Of a stretch of 64,000 nt of DNA, positions 1 to 9,291 are shown in pieces. The notes below the pieces were generated by a model. That model saw nothing but the letters and a program-made list of their open reading frames with translations. It had not been told where the DNA came from and ran no database searches. This stretch comes from UBA4656 sp002405525 (GTDB lineage: Bacteria; Pseudomonadota; Gammaproteobacteria; Xanthomonadales; Ahniellaceae). Position 1 is the first letter of the stretch, and each line of letters begins with the position of its first letter. Made by a program: the position numbers and the translations under genes. The stretch is from positions 1-64,000 of the forward strand of contig DAIMGT010000003.1 in NCBI GenBank assembly GCA_036723735.1. The letters run 5' to 3'.

Positions 1-2
1 CC

Positions 3-1190
3 GCGCCCGCTGCCACCGTGAGCGGCCCCGCCGCCGCGCTCCTCGCCCGCCGCTACGAGCCCGTGGCCGCGTTCGAGCGCGCCGTGGCGCAGTCCCGCGC
101 CGGCGGCGCCGACGGCGAACTGGCGGTGATCGCGCACAACCGCGCCTGGCTGGCCGAGCGCTCCGGCGACTACGCGACCGCGCTGGCCGGCTACGAGGAC
201 GCGGTCGCGCGCAAGCTCGCCGCCTTCGGGCCCGAGCATCCGCAGGTCGAACCCAGCCAGAACGGGCGGGCCAAGGTGCTGTCCCTGCTCGGCCGCTACC
301 GCGCGGCGGCGGCGATCACCGAGCAGACGCTCGCGGTCGCCGAGCGCGTCAGCGGGCCGCGCTCCACGCCGGTGTCGCAGCAGCTCAACACGCTGGCGTC
401 GCTGTACCAGGACCTGGGCGATTATCCGAAGTCGGAGTCGTACTACCGGCGCGCGCTGGCCGTCGCGCGCGAGATCGCGGGTGGCCAGCCGTCGATGCCG
501 GTCGCGGTCGCGACCAACAACCTCGCCTCCTTGCTGGAGGACCGCGGCGAGCCGGAAGCCGCGGAAGCCATGTACCGCGAGTCGCTGGCGATGCGCCGCG
601 CGCTCAATCCGCCGGGGCATGCGTCGATCAGCGGTCCCTTGAACAACCTCGCGCGGCTGGCGATGGACCTCGGCCGGCTCGACGAGGCCGCGGCGCTGTG
701 CGCCGAGGCGCAGTCGATCCGCGCCACGGCACTCGGCGCCGACCATCCGCAGACGCTGGCCACGCGCCTGACCTGCGCCAGCATCGACGCCGCGGACGGC
801 CGCATCGATGCCGCCGAGGCCGGGATCGGCGCGGTGGCGACGGCGGTCGGCGCGATGGCCGAGGCGCCGCAGCCGCTGCACCTGGCGGTGCTGCAGGCCC
901 GCGCGCGACTCGCCGAGGCGCGCGGCGACGCCGCCGCGGGCCTCGCGCTGCGGCGCGACGCCATGGTCCTGGTGGAGTCGCTGTTCGCCGATGGCCACCC
1001 GCGCCGAGCGCGCGCCCAGCTCGCGCTCGCGCAGGCCGCGGACGCCGCCGGCGATGCCGGCACCTCGCGCGCGATGCTCGCCGCCGCCGGGCCCGTGTTG
1101 CGCGCAGCCCTGGCCGCGGACAGCCCCACGCTGCGCGCGCTCGACGCGCTGGCCGCGCGGTCGGCCGGAAACACGACGGGCGCGCCCTGA
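3..1190 (+). CDS. TPR-repeat protein, 5'-truncated by the window edge
   Basis: The frame is open to the left edge, so the true start lies outside; a GTG at 18 is only an internal candidate. The visible 395 residues are almost entirely helical pairs of the kinesin-light-chain type TPR (for example NNLASLLEDRGEPEAAEAMY near residue 170), with recurring LG-HP turns between repeats. Such arrays scaffold protein-protein contacts. In this group they commonly form the C-terminal half of Pkn-type Ser/Thr kinases, and a complete gene of that design lies at 36392-38968. That this is the tail of a similar kinase is inference; a stand-alone TPR protein is equally possible. It converges on the large secreted protein gene, and its stop codon is inside a strong hairpin. 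Confidence 0.85.
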   Translation, partial: APAATVSGPAAALLARRYEPVAAFERAVAQSRAGGADGELAVIAHNRAWLAERSGDYATALAGYEDAVARKLAAFGPEHPQVEPSQNGRAKVLSLLGRYRAAAAITEQTLAVAERVSGPRSTPVSQQLNTLASLYQDLGDYPKSESYYRRALAVAREIAGGQPSMPVAVATNNLASLLEDRGEPEAAEAMYRESLAMRRALNPPGHASISGPLNNLARLAMDLGRLDEAAALCAEAQSIRATALGADHPQTLATRLTCASIDAADGRIDAAEAGIGAVATAVGAMAEAPQPLHLAVLQARARLAEARGDAAAGLALRRDAMVLVESLFADGHPRRARAQLALAQAADAAGDAGTSRAMLAAAGPVLRAALAADSPTLRALDALAARSAGNTTGAP

Positions 1191-1212
1191 GGCCCGCCCG
1201 TCGTGGGTCCCG
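1172..1212 (+). terminator. Probable intrinsic terminator of the TPR gene
   Basis: An 11-bp perfect stem (1172-1182 with 1195-1205) surrounds the stop codon region and is followed by GGTCCCGTTT. A second inverted repeat (1183-1193 with 1228-1238) joins the two convergent stop codons, so alternative folds are possible and the site may serve both strands. Confidence 0.55.
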
Positions 1213-1230
1213 TTTCCGATCCAACGCGCC

Positions 1231-4200
1231 TCAGGGCGTGGCGGGCTCGAAGCTGTTGGCGAACATCACGTCAGGGCGCTCCGGGAAGCAGTTGGACGCC
1301 GGCGGGTTGCCGCCGATGCGCGACCATTCCAGGCTGCGCACCACGTAGTCCACCACCGTGTATCGGTGCGTGAAGCCGCTGTTGCTGCGGTCGGTCACGG
1401 CGTAGGAATAGGGCTGGGGCCGGTAGTCGCACTTCGCCGCCGTCGGGTCGGTGAAGCCGTTCATCGCACCCGCGTACTCCAGGCCGCTGCCCCAGTACAT
1501 CGTGGTGCTCTGTGTCTGCGTGGCGCCGGTGGCGAACTCGTAGGCGATGCCGGCCACGGCGCCCACCACCAGTCCCAACTCCGCCTCGATCTCCGCGCCG
1601 AAGCGCGCCGAGTGCTCGATGGAGGTGTTGCTGCCGATCAGGTTGGAGTTCTGCCGCGACAGCGCCCAGGAGTTGCTGGCGCTGCCGGTGAACGACACCG
1701 TGTCCCAGATCGGGGCGGTGAGGACGCCCGGGTGGTAGGTTGGCGCGGGACAGCGCGTGTCGCTGGCGGTGGCGGGGATCCCGCTCCACAGCAGGTCGCC
1801 GCGCACGTGGACCAGCCGCCAGCGGTTGGGCACCGAGACGTTGTCGGCCACCACGGCGAAGAACGTGCCGTCGCCGGGCACCGGGTCGCAGACCGCGTCG
1901 GGGAAGTCGACCGGATCGCGGTGGACCACGCCGAAGACCTGCACCTCCGAAAGCGTGACCGTGGTGTTTCCGGTCGCACGGATCCGCAGGTAGCGCGCGC
2001 GCATAGGCGCATTCGTGACCGGGTCGCGCGTCCAGATGTTCCACCGATCGATGCCGTTGTCGGTCCTCGGGTCGAAGCTGAACGTGCGCTGGCCCGGCGT
2101 CGGCGATGCGCCGATCGGGTTCGGCGATGCGGTCAGTGTGTTGCGCGTGAGGCGCTGGATGCCCGGCGCATGCCAGACCCGGATGTTGGTGATGTCCTGC
2201 ACGCTGCCGAGGTCGATGTCGAGGTAGGGCGCGAAGGCGTTGACCTGGACCGCGGTGTCGAAGCGGCCGTCGGTGGCGTTGGCGAACGCGCCCTGCAGGG
2301 GACTGAATTGCGAGGTCGCTGGCCGGAACAGCGCGATGTTGGCCCAGTCCGGGTGCAGCGGCAGCCACTGCGCGGGCTGGTCGGCGACGCGGGACGTGTC
2401 CCAGGCCTCGAGGCTCACGCCGGTGATCCTCCGCGGGTTCGCCCCGTTCTCGCCGACGCGCACGATCTCGCAGGCGCGCACGGTGCTGGCCGACACGGCC
2501 TGTCCGCCGCGTTCGACATTGAACGAGTAGCAGTCGAACACGTTCGATTCCTCGACCACCAGGCCTTCGCCCACGGCAATCGAGTGCGCTTCGCTGTAGG
2601 TGGTCGACTGCTCGAAGGCCGTCTCGACCCCGCGCGTGCTCTGCCAGTTGCCGCCGGCCTTGGCTTTGGCGGTCACCTTGAAGCCGATGATTTCCGAACC
2701 GAACTGCGCGCCGAAGTAGCCCGACAGGTCGTGCGAGGTGAACGTGGCGTAGGCCTGGCTGCTCGACCCGCCGACCGTCTCGTTTCGGCCGATGGTCGCC
2801 GCGCCCTGCGGCGCGCCGGCCTGCAGTCGATCCCAGTACGGCGGGATCCGGACCACGCTGCGCACCAGCGGGTCGCGCACGCGGCGGCAATCGGCGCTGA
2901 TCCGAGCCACCACCGAGTCCTGGTCGATGTCGGCGACCCGCACGTCGAAGGCCGAAGTCGGCTGGAGGTTCGACGGGAAGTCGTACGAGGCTCGCAACGA
3001 GAAGCTGCTGGCCGGCGGAAAGTCGCTGTCGGAGGCCGGGGCATCGAGCGAGAACCGGCGCAGCTTGGTCACTTCGGTGCTGCTGGTGAGCCCGGTGTAG
3101 GCGACGTACACATCGCCGGCGGCGTCGCTGTTGGCGTCGCCGATCGCCAACTCCACGCGGTTCGCCTGCATGTCCGCCGCCGGGGCCGTGGCGGTGATCG
3201 CCGGCGCGGGCGGAGCGATGCCAACCAGCAAGCCGCCCGCGTTGAACACCGGGCGCAGCATGGTAGTGCGAAGGTTGGCTCCCTCCTTGAACGCCACCAC
3301 GATGTCGTCGCCAGGGCGCCGGTCCACCTGGCCGGTCGCGACGGCGAACGAGCCGGAGCCGGTGCCCGACACGGTGTAGTTCGCGGTCCCGCCCGCCAGC
3401 GTGGCGCCCAGGAACGTATTGCCGACCGCCGACCGCTGCACGCTGTAGTTGCGCACGCGGAGCTGTGGGGGGGTCAGGGATCCGTTTTCCAAGGTCTGGA
3501 TGCCGACCAGTACCTCGTGACCCACGGTGTCGCCGAGGTCGGCCACGTGGACGCTCAAGCGGGCGAGCGAAGCGTCGGATGCCTCCTCCTCGGTGTACGA
3601 CCCTGGAAACGGCTGAAACGTTTGAGGGCTGTTCGGGCCCGGGTTTCTCCGGAGGACGGTGTAGCCCAGTGCTGCTGTGCTGCCCGTTCGCTTGCGGGTG
3701 ACGAGCATCACTTGCTCGGCGGGTTCCAGGAGTGGGTTGCCGCCCGCAATGCGGAAAGCGTCGACGCCGGCGTAATTGCCGCCGGAACCGGGCGTGGCGA
3801 CGAAAAGCGCCGAGAGGGAGGAGTTGGGCAACGTGCCATCGGCAGCGGCCTGAAGCGTGAAGATCGCCAAGGCAACCTGTCCACCATCCTGCGCCAAGAT
3901 CCCATACACGATCTGCTTGCTGCCGTCGCGACGGCCCAGCAGGTCCGCGGTCGTCACCTGCACGTCGAGCACGGGGCCATTCAAAGGTTGGGATTGGCTG
4001 CCCGCCTGTCGCAGGGCGCCACTGTTTCCAGGGTCTCGGGTGAAGGACACGACTTCCACCGAGTTGCCCTTGGCCATCACCACGATGTGCTCCTCGTCAC
4101 CATCGCCGTCGAGGTCGGCGCTGGTGGTGACGGTCCGCGTCGCGCCAGCGAGCACGCCGCTGCCGCCGAGGACCTGGCGTTCCGTCGCCATCGGGCCACC

Positions 4201-4416
4201 GGACAGCTGGTAGACGGACGGCGCCCCCGCGCTCACGCGGGTCACGAGCACTTCCTGGTCGATGCCCACCGGCAGGAAGCGCCCGAAGGGGCTGTTGTTG
4301 CAGTCGATCGGCAGGCCACCCTTCGGGATGACCATCTCCGGCTTGCCGTCGGCGGCGTGTGCCGGTGCGGCGGCGGTGGCCAGCGCCAGCGCGAGGGCGC
4401 TGAATAGACGTGTCAT
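1231..4416 (-). CDS. Large secreted multidomain protein: FG-GAP-like repeats, discoidin-like domain, FANSFE tail
   Basis: 1061 residues from ATG 4416, chosen because it opens a clean signal peptide (MTRLFSALALALATAAAPAHA); an upstream in-frame codon at 4437 would only add seven residues. The N-terminal half carries Asp-rich FG-GAP/VCBS-like segments (DLDGDGDEE; DVRVADIDQD) that usually bind Ca2+ in beta-propellers. A discoidin (F5/8 type C)-like domain lies in the C-terminal half (around AFAPYLDIDLGSVQDITNIR to TLSEVQVFG), suggesting glycan or surface binding. Two amphipathic Gly/Thr/Ser-rich stretches flank it (GYFGAQFGSEII and ARFGAEIEAELG). The last residues, DVMFANSFEPATP, resemble the end of the secreted protein at 39656-41746. 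No enzyme motif was found; exact function is unknown. Confidence 0.85.
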   Translation of the reverse strand: MTRLFSALALALATAAAPAHAADGKPEMVIPKGGLPIDCNNSPFGRFLPVGIDQEVLVTRVSAGAPSVYQLSGGPMATERQVLGGSGVLAGATRTVTTSADLDGDGDEEHIVVMAKGNSVEVVSFTRDPGNSGALRQAGSQSQPLNGPVLDVQVTTADLLGRRDGSKQIVYGILAQDGGQVALAIFTLQAAADGTLPNSSLSALFVATPGSGGNYAGVDAFRIAGGNPLLEPAEQVMLVTRKRTGSTAALGYTVLRRNPGPNSPQTFQPFPGSYTEEEASDASLARLSVHVADLGDTVGHEVLVGIQTLENGSLTPPQLRVRNYSVQRSAVGNTFLGATLAGGTANYTVSGTGSGSFAVATGQVDRRPGDDIVVAFKEGANLRTTMLRPVFNAGGLLVGIAPPAPAITATAPAADMQANRVELAIGDANSDAAGDVYVAYTGLTSSTEVTKLRRFSLDAPASDSDFPPASSFSLRASYDFPSNLQPTSAFDVRVADIDQDSVVARISADCRRVRDPLVRSVVRIPPYWDRLQAGAPQGAATIGRNETVGGSSSQAYATFTSHDLSGYFGAQFGSEIIGFKVTAKAKAGGNWQSTRGVETAFEQSTTYSEAHSIAVGEGLVVEESNVFDCYSFNVERGGQAVSASTVRACEIVRVGENGANPRRITGVSLEAWDTSRVADQPAQWLPLHPDWANIALFRPATSQFSPLQGAFANATDGRFDTAVQVNAFAPYLDIDLGSVQDITNIRVWHAPGIQRLTRNTLTASPNPIGASPTPGQRTFSFDPRTDNGIDRWNIWTRDPVTNAPMRARYLRIRATGNTTVTLSEVQVFGVVHRDPVDFPDAVCDPVPGDGTFFAVVADNVSVPNRWRLVHVRGDLLWSGIPATASDTRCPAPTYHPGVLTAPIWDTVSFTGSASNSWALSRQNSNLIGSNTSIEHSARFGAEIEAELGLVVGAVAGIAYEFATGATQTQSTTMYWGSGLEYAGAMNGFTDPTAAKCDYRPQPYSYAVTDRSNSGFTHRYTVVDYVVRSLEWSRIGGNPPASNCFPERPDVMFANSFEPATP

Positions 4417-4514
4417 GGCAGTGCTCCGTTCCCCCACGGCGCGGGGTGCGAAGCAGGCAAGCGCGGAAAGCGGGTCGGGTCCCTCATCGACCCGGCCGGA
4501 CGGGCCCCGGAAAC

Positions 4515-4542
4515 ACGAAGGCCGCCCGGAGGCGGCCTTCGT
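4515..4542 (-). terminator. Intrinsic terminator of the Yip1-like gene
   Basis: A 12-bp perfect stem (4515-4526 with 4531-4542) and a 4-base loop lie just downstream of the minus-strand stop at 4564. Read on the minus strand the stem is followed by GTTTCC, a short T run. Confidence 0.7.
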
Positions 4543-4563
4543 CGGCGCGGCGGGCGGGGGTGG

Positions 4564-5811
4564 TCAGCCCTTCTGCACGCCCACGTCCTTCAGCGCGGCC
4601 AGCGCGTCGGTGTCGATCTCCCTGATGGCCGACTTAAGGTCCGCCATCTCGAGGTTGTCGCCGGAAAGATTGACCACGAAGCGCCCGGCGACGATCAGGT
4701 TGTACTCGCCGCTGCGGCTGGCCGAGTCCCACTGCTCGCGGACCATCCGGCCGTCGGCCTGGTAGGTCTTCTCGTAGCCCGAATCGTCCTCGCGCTCGGT
4801 CTGCACCATCGCCCACGAGGCCAGCCCCATGATGCCGCTGGCGCCGCCGGCGTCGCTGATCTCCAGCCGGATGCGGCGCTCGCCGTCGCCGTACTCGGCG
4901 CGCACGTTGCTGACCTGCAGGCCCATGGCGGCGGTCCGTTCGGCCGCCAGCGAGGTGCGCGCGAGGCCGGCGAGGGTTTCCGGCGCCAGCGGCTTGAGCT
5001 GGTCGGTGCCCACGGCCTCGACCACCTTGCCGCCGCCCATCAGGGTACCCAGCATCTTCTGCGCGGCGTCGGCCTGGGCTTGCGCGTCGCCGGACTTCCC
5101 GGCGGCTTCCATCTGCTTCGTCGCTTGCTCCATCGATTTGCCGAACTGCTCCAGTTTGCCGAGCGCGCTGTCGGGATCGACTTCGACTTCGTTGGTGGAG
5201 GACGTCCCGGAAAGCGCCGACGCGGCGCCGCCGCCGATTGCCACCAGACCGCTGAGGGCGCCGACCAGCACGGTGAGCACCAGCCAGGCGATCACCACCA
5301 CCGCGGTGTAGCCGGCCGCGCGGTCGGTCGGCACCTTGGTCGTGTGCGGCGCGCCGAGGTAGACGAGATAGATGCCGTAGACCATGCCGGCCAGCGCAAG
5401 CAGCCAGCCGATCCAGGGCACGAGGCCCAGCAGCGCGCCGACCCAGCCGGCGGTCGCCGAATAGGCGACCAGCTTGACGGCCTGGGCCTGGTTGCGTTCA
5501 CCGCCGAAGCTGGGCGCCAGCACGTCGGCCAGCAGACTGACGAGGAACACCGTGACGAGTCCGCCGACGAAACCGATGATGGCGAGCGCCAGCCCGATCC
5601 CGACCGGCTGGCGAACGGTCATGCCGAACATCGAGGTCCCGAGAATGCTGGACGAGATGAAAGCGGCGATCGCCGCCGCGCCGGCGACATAGATTGCGTA
5701 CTTAAGGAAAACGTCCCTGGCGGTGTGCGCTTCCGCCCCCGCCACCGGCCATTCGGTCTGCGGGTTGAGCAGGATGTTCTTGACGCGGTTGACCAGCCAG
5801 TTGATGTCCAT
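4564..5811 (-). CDS. Yip1 family membrane protein with C-terminal soluble domain
   Basis: 415 residues. The first ~200 form a Yip1 domain: a short amphipathic start (MDINWLVNRVKNILLNPQ), then about five hydrophobic helices including LALAIIGFVGGLVTVFLVSL and TAVVVIAWLVLTVLVGAL. The rest is soluble, with a Gln/Lys/Met-rich helical stretch (FGKSMEQATKQMEAAGKSGD) and a mixed alpha/beta end. Bacterial Yip1 proteins are common near cell-envelope genes but have no settled function. ATG 5811 gives the conserved Yip1 opening. The 111 bp to the divergent zinc-finger gene (5923) must hold both promoters. Confidence 0.85.
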   Translation of the reverse strand: MDINWLVNRVKNILLNPQTEWPVAGAEAHTARDVFLKYAIYVAGAAAIAAFISSSILGTSMFGMTVRQPVGIGLALAIIGFVGGLVTVFLVSLLADVLAPSFGGERNQAQAVKLVAYSATAGWVGALLGLVPWIGWLLALAGMVYGIYLVYLGAPHTTKVPTDRAAGYTAVVVIAWLVLTVLVGALSGLVAIGGGAASALSGTSSTNEVEVDPDSALGKLEQFGKSMEQATKQMEAAGKSGDAQAQADAAQKMLGTLMGGGKVVEAVGTDQLKPLAPETLAGLARTSLAAERTAAMGLQVSNVRAEYGDGERRIRLEISDAGGASGIMGLASWAMVQTEREDDSGYEKTYQADGRMVREQWDSASRSGEYNLIVAGRFVVNLSGDNLEMADLKSAIREIDTDALAALKDVGVQKG

Positions 5812-5922
5812 CGAGATGACTTCCCGGGGTTGCGACGGCCTTGATTGTACGCCGGCTTTCGGGGCATCGACGTTTCACCGGCGCTGCTAGACTCTGCGGT
5901 CACGTCCGCAAGCCCCGTCGCC

Positions 5923-6129
5923 ATGGCCCGCCCCGATCCCACTGCCGCCCGCCTGGTCCCCGCGAACGCCGAGAACCGCTACGAAGTCACGACCGCTGAC
6001 CTGCCGCTGTCGTGTCCGATGCCGAGCATGCATCTGTGGAATTCGCATCCGCGGGTCTACCTGCCGATCGAAGCGGACGGCGAGGCCCGGTGCCCCTACT
6101 GCGGCGCGCTGTACGTCCTCAAGAGCTGA
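5923..6129 (+). CDS. Small zinc-finger protein (zf-CHCC/NDUFS6-like)
   Basis: 68 residues from ATG 5923; the frame extends upstream but without family-like sequence. The layout C-x5-H ... C-P-Y-C (SCPMPSMHLW then RCPYCGALY) matches the CHCC zinc-finger family typified by the NDUFS6 accessory subunit of complex I, which in proteobacteria exists as a stand-alone protein, often near LPS or envelope genes. It lies 13 bp upstream of the glycosyltransferase and is probably cotranscribed with it. Confidence 0.85.
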   Translation: MARPDPTAARLVPANAENRYEVTTADLPLSCPMPSMHLWNSHPRVYLPIEADGEARCPYCGALYVLKS

Positions 6130-6142
6130 GCCGCGAGGCGCC

Positions 6143-7270
6143 GTGGCGGCGCCGCGGCCCCTGACCGTGGTCCAGCTCCTGCCCGCCCTCGAAGGCGGCG
6201 GGGTGGAGCGGTCGACGCTGGAGGTGGCCGACGCCCTTGCCGCCGCGGGCCATCGATCGATCGTGGTTTCCGCGGGTGGTCGGCTGGTCGACCCGCTGGT
6301 CGCCGCCGGCAGTACGCACGTCGCACTGCCCCTCGGCAGCAAGCGCCTCGCCGTGCTGGCCAGCGTGCCGAAACTGCGCAGGCTGCTGGAGACCGAACGC
6401 CCCGACATCGTGCATGCGCGTTCGCGCCTGCCGGCCTGGATCGGCCGCTTCGCGCTGCGCGCTGTGCGCGGGCCGGCGCCGCACTGGGTCACCACGGTAC
6501 ACGGGCTCAACTCGCCGGGTTGCTACAGCGGGGTGATGGCCTCGGGCGAGCGCGTGATCTGCGTGTCCGACTGCGTGCGCACGCACGTGCTGCGTCACTG
6601 GCCGCGTACCGACCCGGCGCGCCTGCGCGTGATCCCGCGCGGCGTCGATCCGGACGCCTTTCCGCACGGACACCGACCCGACGCGGCGTGGCGCGCCGGC
6701 TTCGCGCGCCGGCATCCGGGCCTCGCCGGGCGCCCCCTGCTGCTGCTGCCCGGCCGCGGAACGCGCATCAAGGGTCACGCGGACGCGGTGCGCGCGCTGG
6801 CCCTGCTGGCGACGCGCCACGGCACCGAGGCGGGTCTCTACCTGCCCGGCGCGCGCGAGGCCGGGCGTGAGGCCTATGTCGCCGAAGTCGAGGCGCTGGC
6901 CGCTTCGCTGGGCGTCGGCGCGCGCGTGGTGTTCGATCCGCCACGGTCCGACCTGCGCGAGGTCTATGGCGCGTCGGCCTGCGTGCTGCAGGTGTCCACC
7001 AAACCCGAGGCCTTCGGCCGCACCGCGGTCGAGGCGCTGTCGATCGGCGTGCCGGTGGCCGGCTACGCGCACGGCGGCATCGGCGACATCCTGCGCGCTG
7101 CTTTCCCCGATGGCGCGGTGCCGCCGGGCGACGTCGACGCGCTGGCCGATCGCATCGCGCGTTTCCTGCGCGACCCGCCCGCGCTGCCGCCGCTGCGCGG
7201 CTTCGATCTCGCGCACATGCAGGCCGACACGCTGGCACTGTACGCCGAACTCGCCGGGGGCGCGCCGTGA
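6143..7270 (+). CDS. Glycosyltransferase family 4 (LPS core type)
   Basis: 375 residues starting at GTG 6143. The N-terminal Rossmann half starts LTVVQLLPALEGGGVERSTL, typical of GT4/GT-B enzymes acting on surface glycans. The C-terminal donor-binding half has the E-x7-E motif (KPEAFGRTAVEALSIG, near residues 285-298). It should transfer a nucleotide-sugar-derived hexose onto an LPS core or related lipid-linked acceptor at the cytoplasmic membrane; the sugar cannot be read from sequence. The stop overlaps the next gene's start by 4 bp, making the first gene of a three-gene overlapping LPS block. Confidence 0.88.
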   Translation: MAAPRPLTVVQLLPALEGGGVERSTLEVADALAAAGHRSIVVSAGGRLVDPLVAAGSTHVALPLGSKRLAVLASVPKLRRLLETERPDIVHARSRLPAWIGRFALRAVRGPAPHWVTTVHGLNSPGCYSGVMASGERVICVSDCVRTHVLRHWPRTDPARLRVIPRGVDPDAFPHGHRPDAAWRAGFARRHPGLAGRPLLLLPGRGTRIKGHADAVRALALLATRHGTEAGLYLPGAREAGREAYVAEVEALAASLGVGARVVFDPPRSDLREVYGASACVLQVSTKPEAFGRTAVEALSIGVPVAGYAHGGIGDILRAAFPDGAVPPGDVDALADRIARFLRDPPALPPLRGFDLAHMQADTLALYAELAGGAP

Positions 7271-8508
7271 GTGCCGCGGCACCACCGGATCGCCGCCGCG
7301 CGGTCGCCGGGGCTGCGCTCGCCTTCCTCGTCCTGCTCCTGCTGCCGGTCGGTCGCAGCGCCGAGTTGCCGCTGCTGATCGCCGCCGCCTGGGCGGTTGC
7401 GCTGCTCTGGCGCCACGCGCGCGGCGCCGATCTCGCGCTGGTGCTCGGCCTGTGCGCGGCCTACACCCTGCCCGCGATCCTCTCGACATTCGACGCGGTG
7501 GACGCGGGCAAGTCGTGGACCACGGCGATCGGCAGCCTGCGCTTCGCGCTGTTCGGCGCGGCGATGGTGCTGCTGCTGGCCGGCCAGCCGCGAACGCGCG
7601 CGGTGCTGTGGGACCTGGTCGCCGCGCTGGTCGCGCTGTGGACGCTGGACGCGCTGGTGCAGGGCGCGACCGGCTGGAGCCTTGGCGGTGCGATGACCGC
7701 CGACCGGGTCAGTGGCGTGTTCGGTGCCGACAATCTCAAGCTGGGTCCGGTACTCGCCGTGTTGTCGCCCTTCGCGCTGCTGTCGGCGCGCGAGCGGCTC
7801 GGGCGCGCCGGGCTTGGCGTCGCCTGGCTGGTGTTGGCCTCCGTCATCCTGGTCGCTGGCGCGCGCGCGGGCTGGGTGATGTTCGTGCTGGTGACCGTAG
7901 TGCTGCTGCGGCGCGAGCTGCCGCGCGGCCGCGACTTCGCGCTGGCGCTGCTGGGTGCGGGCATCCTCGCCGGCGCCGTGGGTGCGATCGCCCGGCAGGC
8001 CAGCCCGCCGTTCGCCGAGCGCGTGGCGCGCACCGCGGCGGTGTTCGAGGGCGGTCGCGCCGGGCTCGACCATGCGCTGGCCGGTCGCCTGCCGATCTTC
8101 GAGACGGCATGGGCAATGGGCGCGGCGCATCCGTTCAATGGCGTCGGCGTGCGCGGCTACCGCCACGCCTATGCGGCGCACGCGGCGGCGGACGATCCCT
8201 GGCTGCGGCCGGAGAACGGCGGCGCGGCGTTGCATCCGCACCAGGTGCTGCTGGAACTGTGGGCGGAGACCGGCGCGCTCGGCGTGCTGGCCTGGCTGGC
8301 CGGTGCCGCGCTGGCGATCCGCGCCTGGCGGCGCGCGGACGTCGCGGCGCGCGAGGCCGCCCTCGCGCCCGGCCTGGCGCTGGCGGTGATGGTGTTCCCG
8401 CTGAACACGCACTTCGCGTTCTATTCCAGTTTCTGGGGCCTGCTGTTCGGGTGGCTGCTGGCGCTTTACGCCGCCGCGCTGGCGCGCCCGTCGCGGGAGG
8501 GCGCATGA
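7267..8508 (+). CDS. O-antigen ligase family membrane protein (WaaL-like)
   Basis: 413 residues, very hydrophobic, with about ten predicted helices. The conserved Wzy_C segment is visible: AHPFNGVGVRGYRHAY (near residues 291-306), then ALHPHQVLLELWAETGALG (near 320-338). This NPH/E-x-G pattern marks the periplasmic catalytic loop of O-antigen ligases and bactoprenol-linked sugar ligases, which join polysaccharide to lipid A-core. Start and stop overlap the flanking glycosyltransferases (GTGA at 7267, ATGA at 8505), so translation is probably coupled. The acceptor could instead be a protein (PglL-type), since these families are hard to separate. Confidence 0.85.
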   Translation: MSAAAPPDRRRAVAGAALAFLVLLLLPVGRSAELPLLIAAAWAVALLWRHARGADLALVLGLCAAYTLPAILSTFDAVDAGKSWTTAIGSLRFALFGAAMVLLLAGQPRTRAVLWDLVAALVALWTLDALVQGATGWSLGGAMTADRVSGVFGADNLKLGPVLAVLSPFALLSARERLGRAGLGVAWLVLASVILVAGARAGWVMFVLVTVVLLRRELPRGRDFALALLGAGILAGAVGAIARQASPPFAERVARTAAVFEGGRAGLDHALAGRLPIFETAWAMGAAHPFNGVGVRGYRHAYAAHAAADDPWLRPENGGAALHPHQVLLELWAETGALGVLAWLAGAALAIRAWRRADVAAREAALAPGLALAVMVFPLNTHFAFYSSFWGLLFGWLLALYAAALARPSREGA

Positions 8509-9251
8509 ATCGCGAGCCGCTGAGCGTGGTGGTGACCACGCTGGACAATGCCGCCACGCTGGCGCGCTGCCTCGATTCGGTGCGCTTCGCGGACGAGATC
8601 GTGGTGCTCGATTCGGGCAGCACCGACGCCACGTGCGAGATCGCCGCCGCGCGCGGCGCGCGCTGGTTCGTCGAGCCGTTCAAGGGCTACGGCCCGCAGA
8701 AGCAGTCGGCGATCGAGAAAGCGACGCACCGCTGGGTGCTGCTGCTGGATGCGGACGAAACCGTGCCCGAGACCTGCCGCGCCGCGATCGAGGCCGCGCT
8801 GGTCGCACCCGACTGCGACGGCTACGAGATCCCGCGCCGCGAGCAGGTGTTCTGGCGCATGCAGCACGAACGCGCGCACCACAACCCGATGCTGCGCCTG
8901 TTGGACCGTCACCGGGCGCGGATGTCCGACGACGGCATCCATGCGCAGCCGGTGGTCGATGGCCGCGTCGGGCGGCTCGCCGCCTTCTTCGAGCATCACG
9001 GCGAGCCCGATATCGCGACCAAGGTGGCGAAGATCAACCGCTATTCCGACGCGGTGTCGGTCACCAAGCACGCGCGCGGCGTGCGCTTCGTCTGGCTGCG
9101 CTTGTTGCTGCAGCCGCCGCTGATGTTCGTGAAGTCCTACGTCCTGCGCCGCCGCTTCCTGTCCGGCGGCGCCGGCTTCGTCGGCAGCGTCGTCGACGCC
9201 TTCCACGTGTTCCTGAAGTACGCCAAGGTGATCGAGCGCCGCAGGCGCTGA
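8505..9251 (+). CDS. Glycosyltransferase family 2, KdtX/WaaE-like
   Basis: 248 residues from ATG 8505, overlapping the ligase stop. The GT-A fold is clear: LSVVVTTLDNAATLARCLDS at the start, then DSGSTDAT, and the LLDADE metal/nucleotide motif near residue 80. The later WRMQHERAHHNPMLRLLDR region and the C-terminal helix ending KYAKVIERRRR are as in LPS core beta-1,4-glucosyltransferases (KdtX/WaaE). It should add a sugar to the inner core on the cytoplasmic face. It is the last gene of the LPS block; a 28-bp inverted repeat lies 41 bp after its stop. Confidence 0.87.
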   Translation: MNREPLSVVVTTLDNAATLARCLDSVRFADEIVVLDSGSTDATCEIAAARGARWFVEPFKGYGPQKQSAIEKATHRWVLLLDADETVPETCRAAIEAALVAPDCDGYEIPRREQVFWRMQHERAHHNPMLRLLDRHRARMSDDGIHAQPVVDGRVGRLAAFFEHHGEPDIATKVAKINRYSDAVSVTKHARGVRFVWLRLLLQPPLMFVKSYVLRRRFLSGGAGFVGSVVDAFHVFLKYAKVIERRRR

Positions 9252-9291
9252 TCCTTCGTCGCGCCGCGGGAGAGGCACGAAGGGCCCTCCC

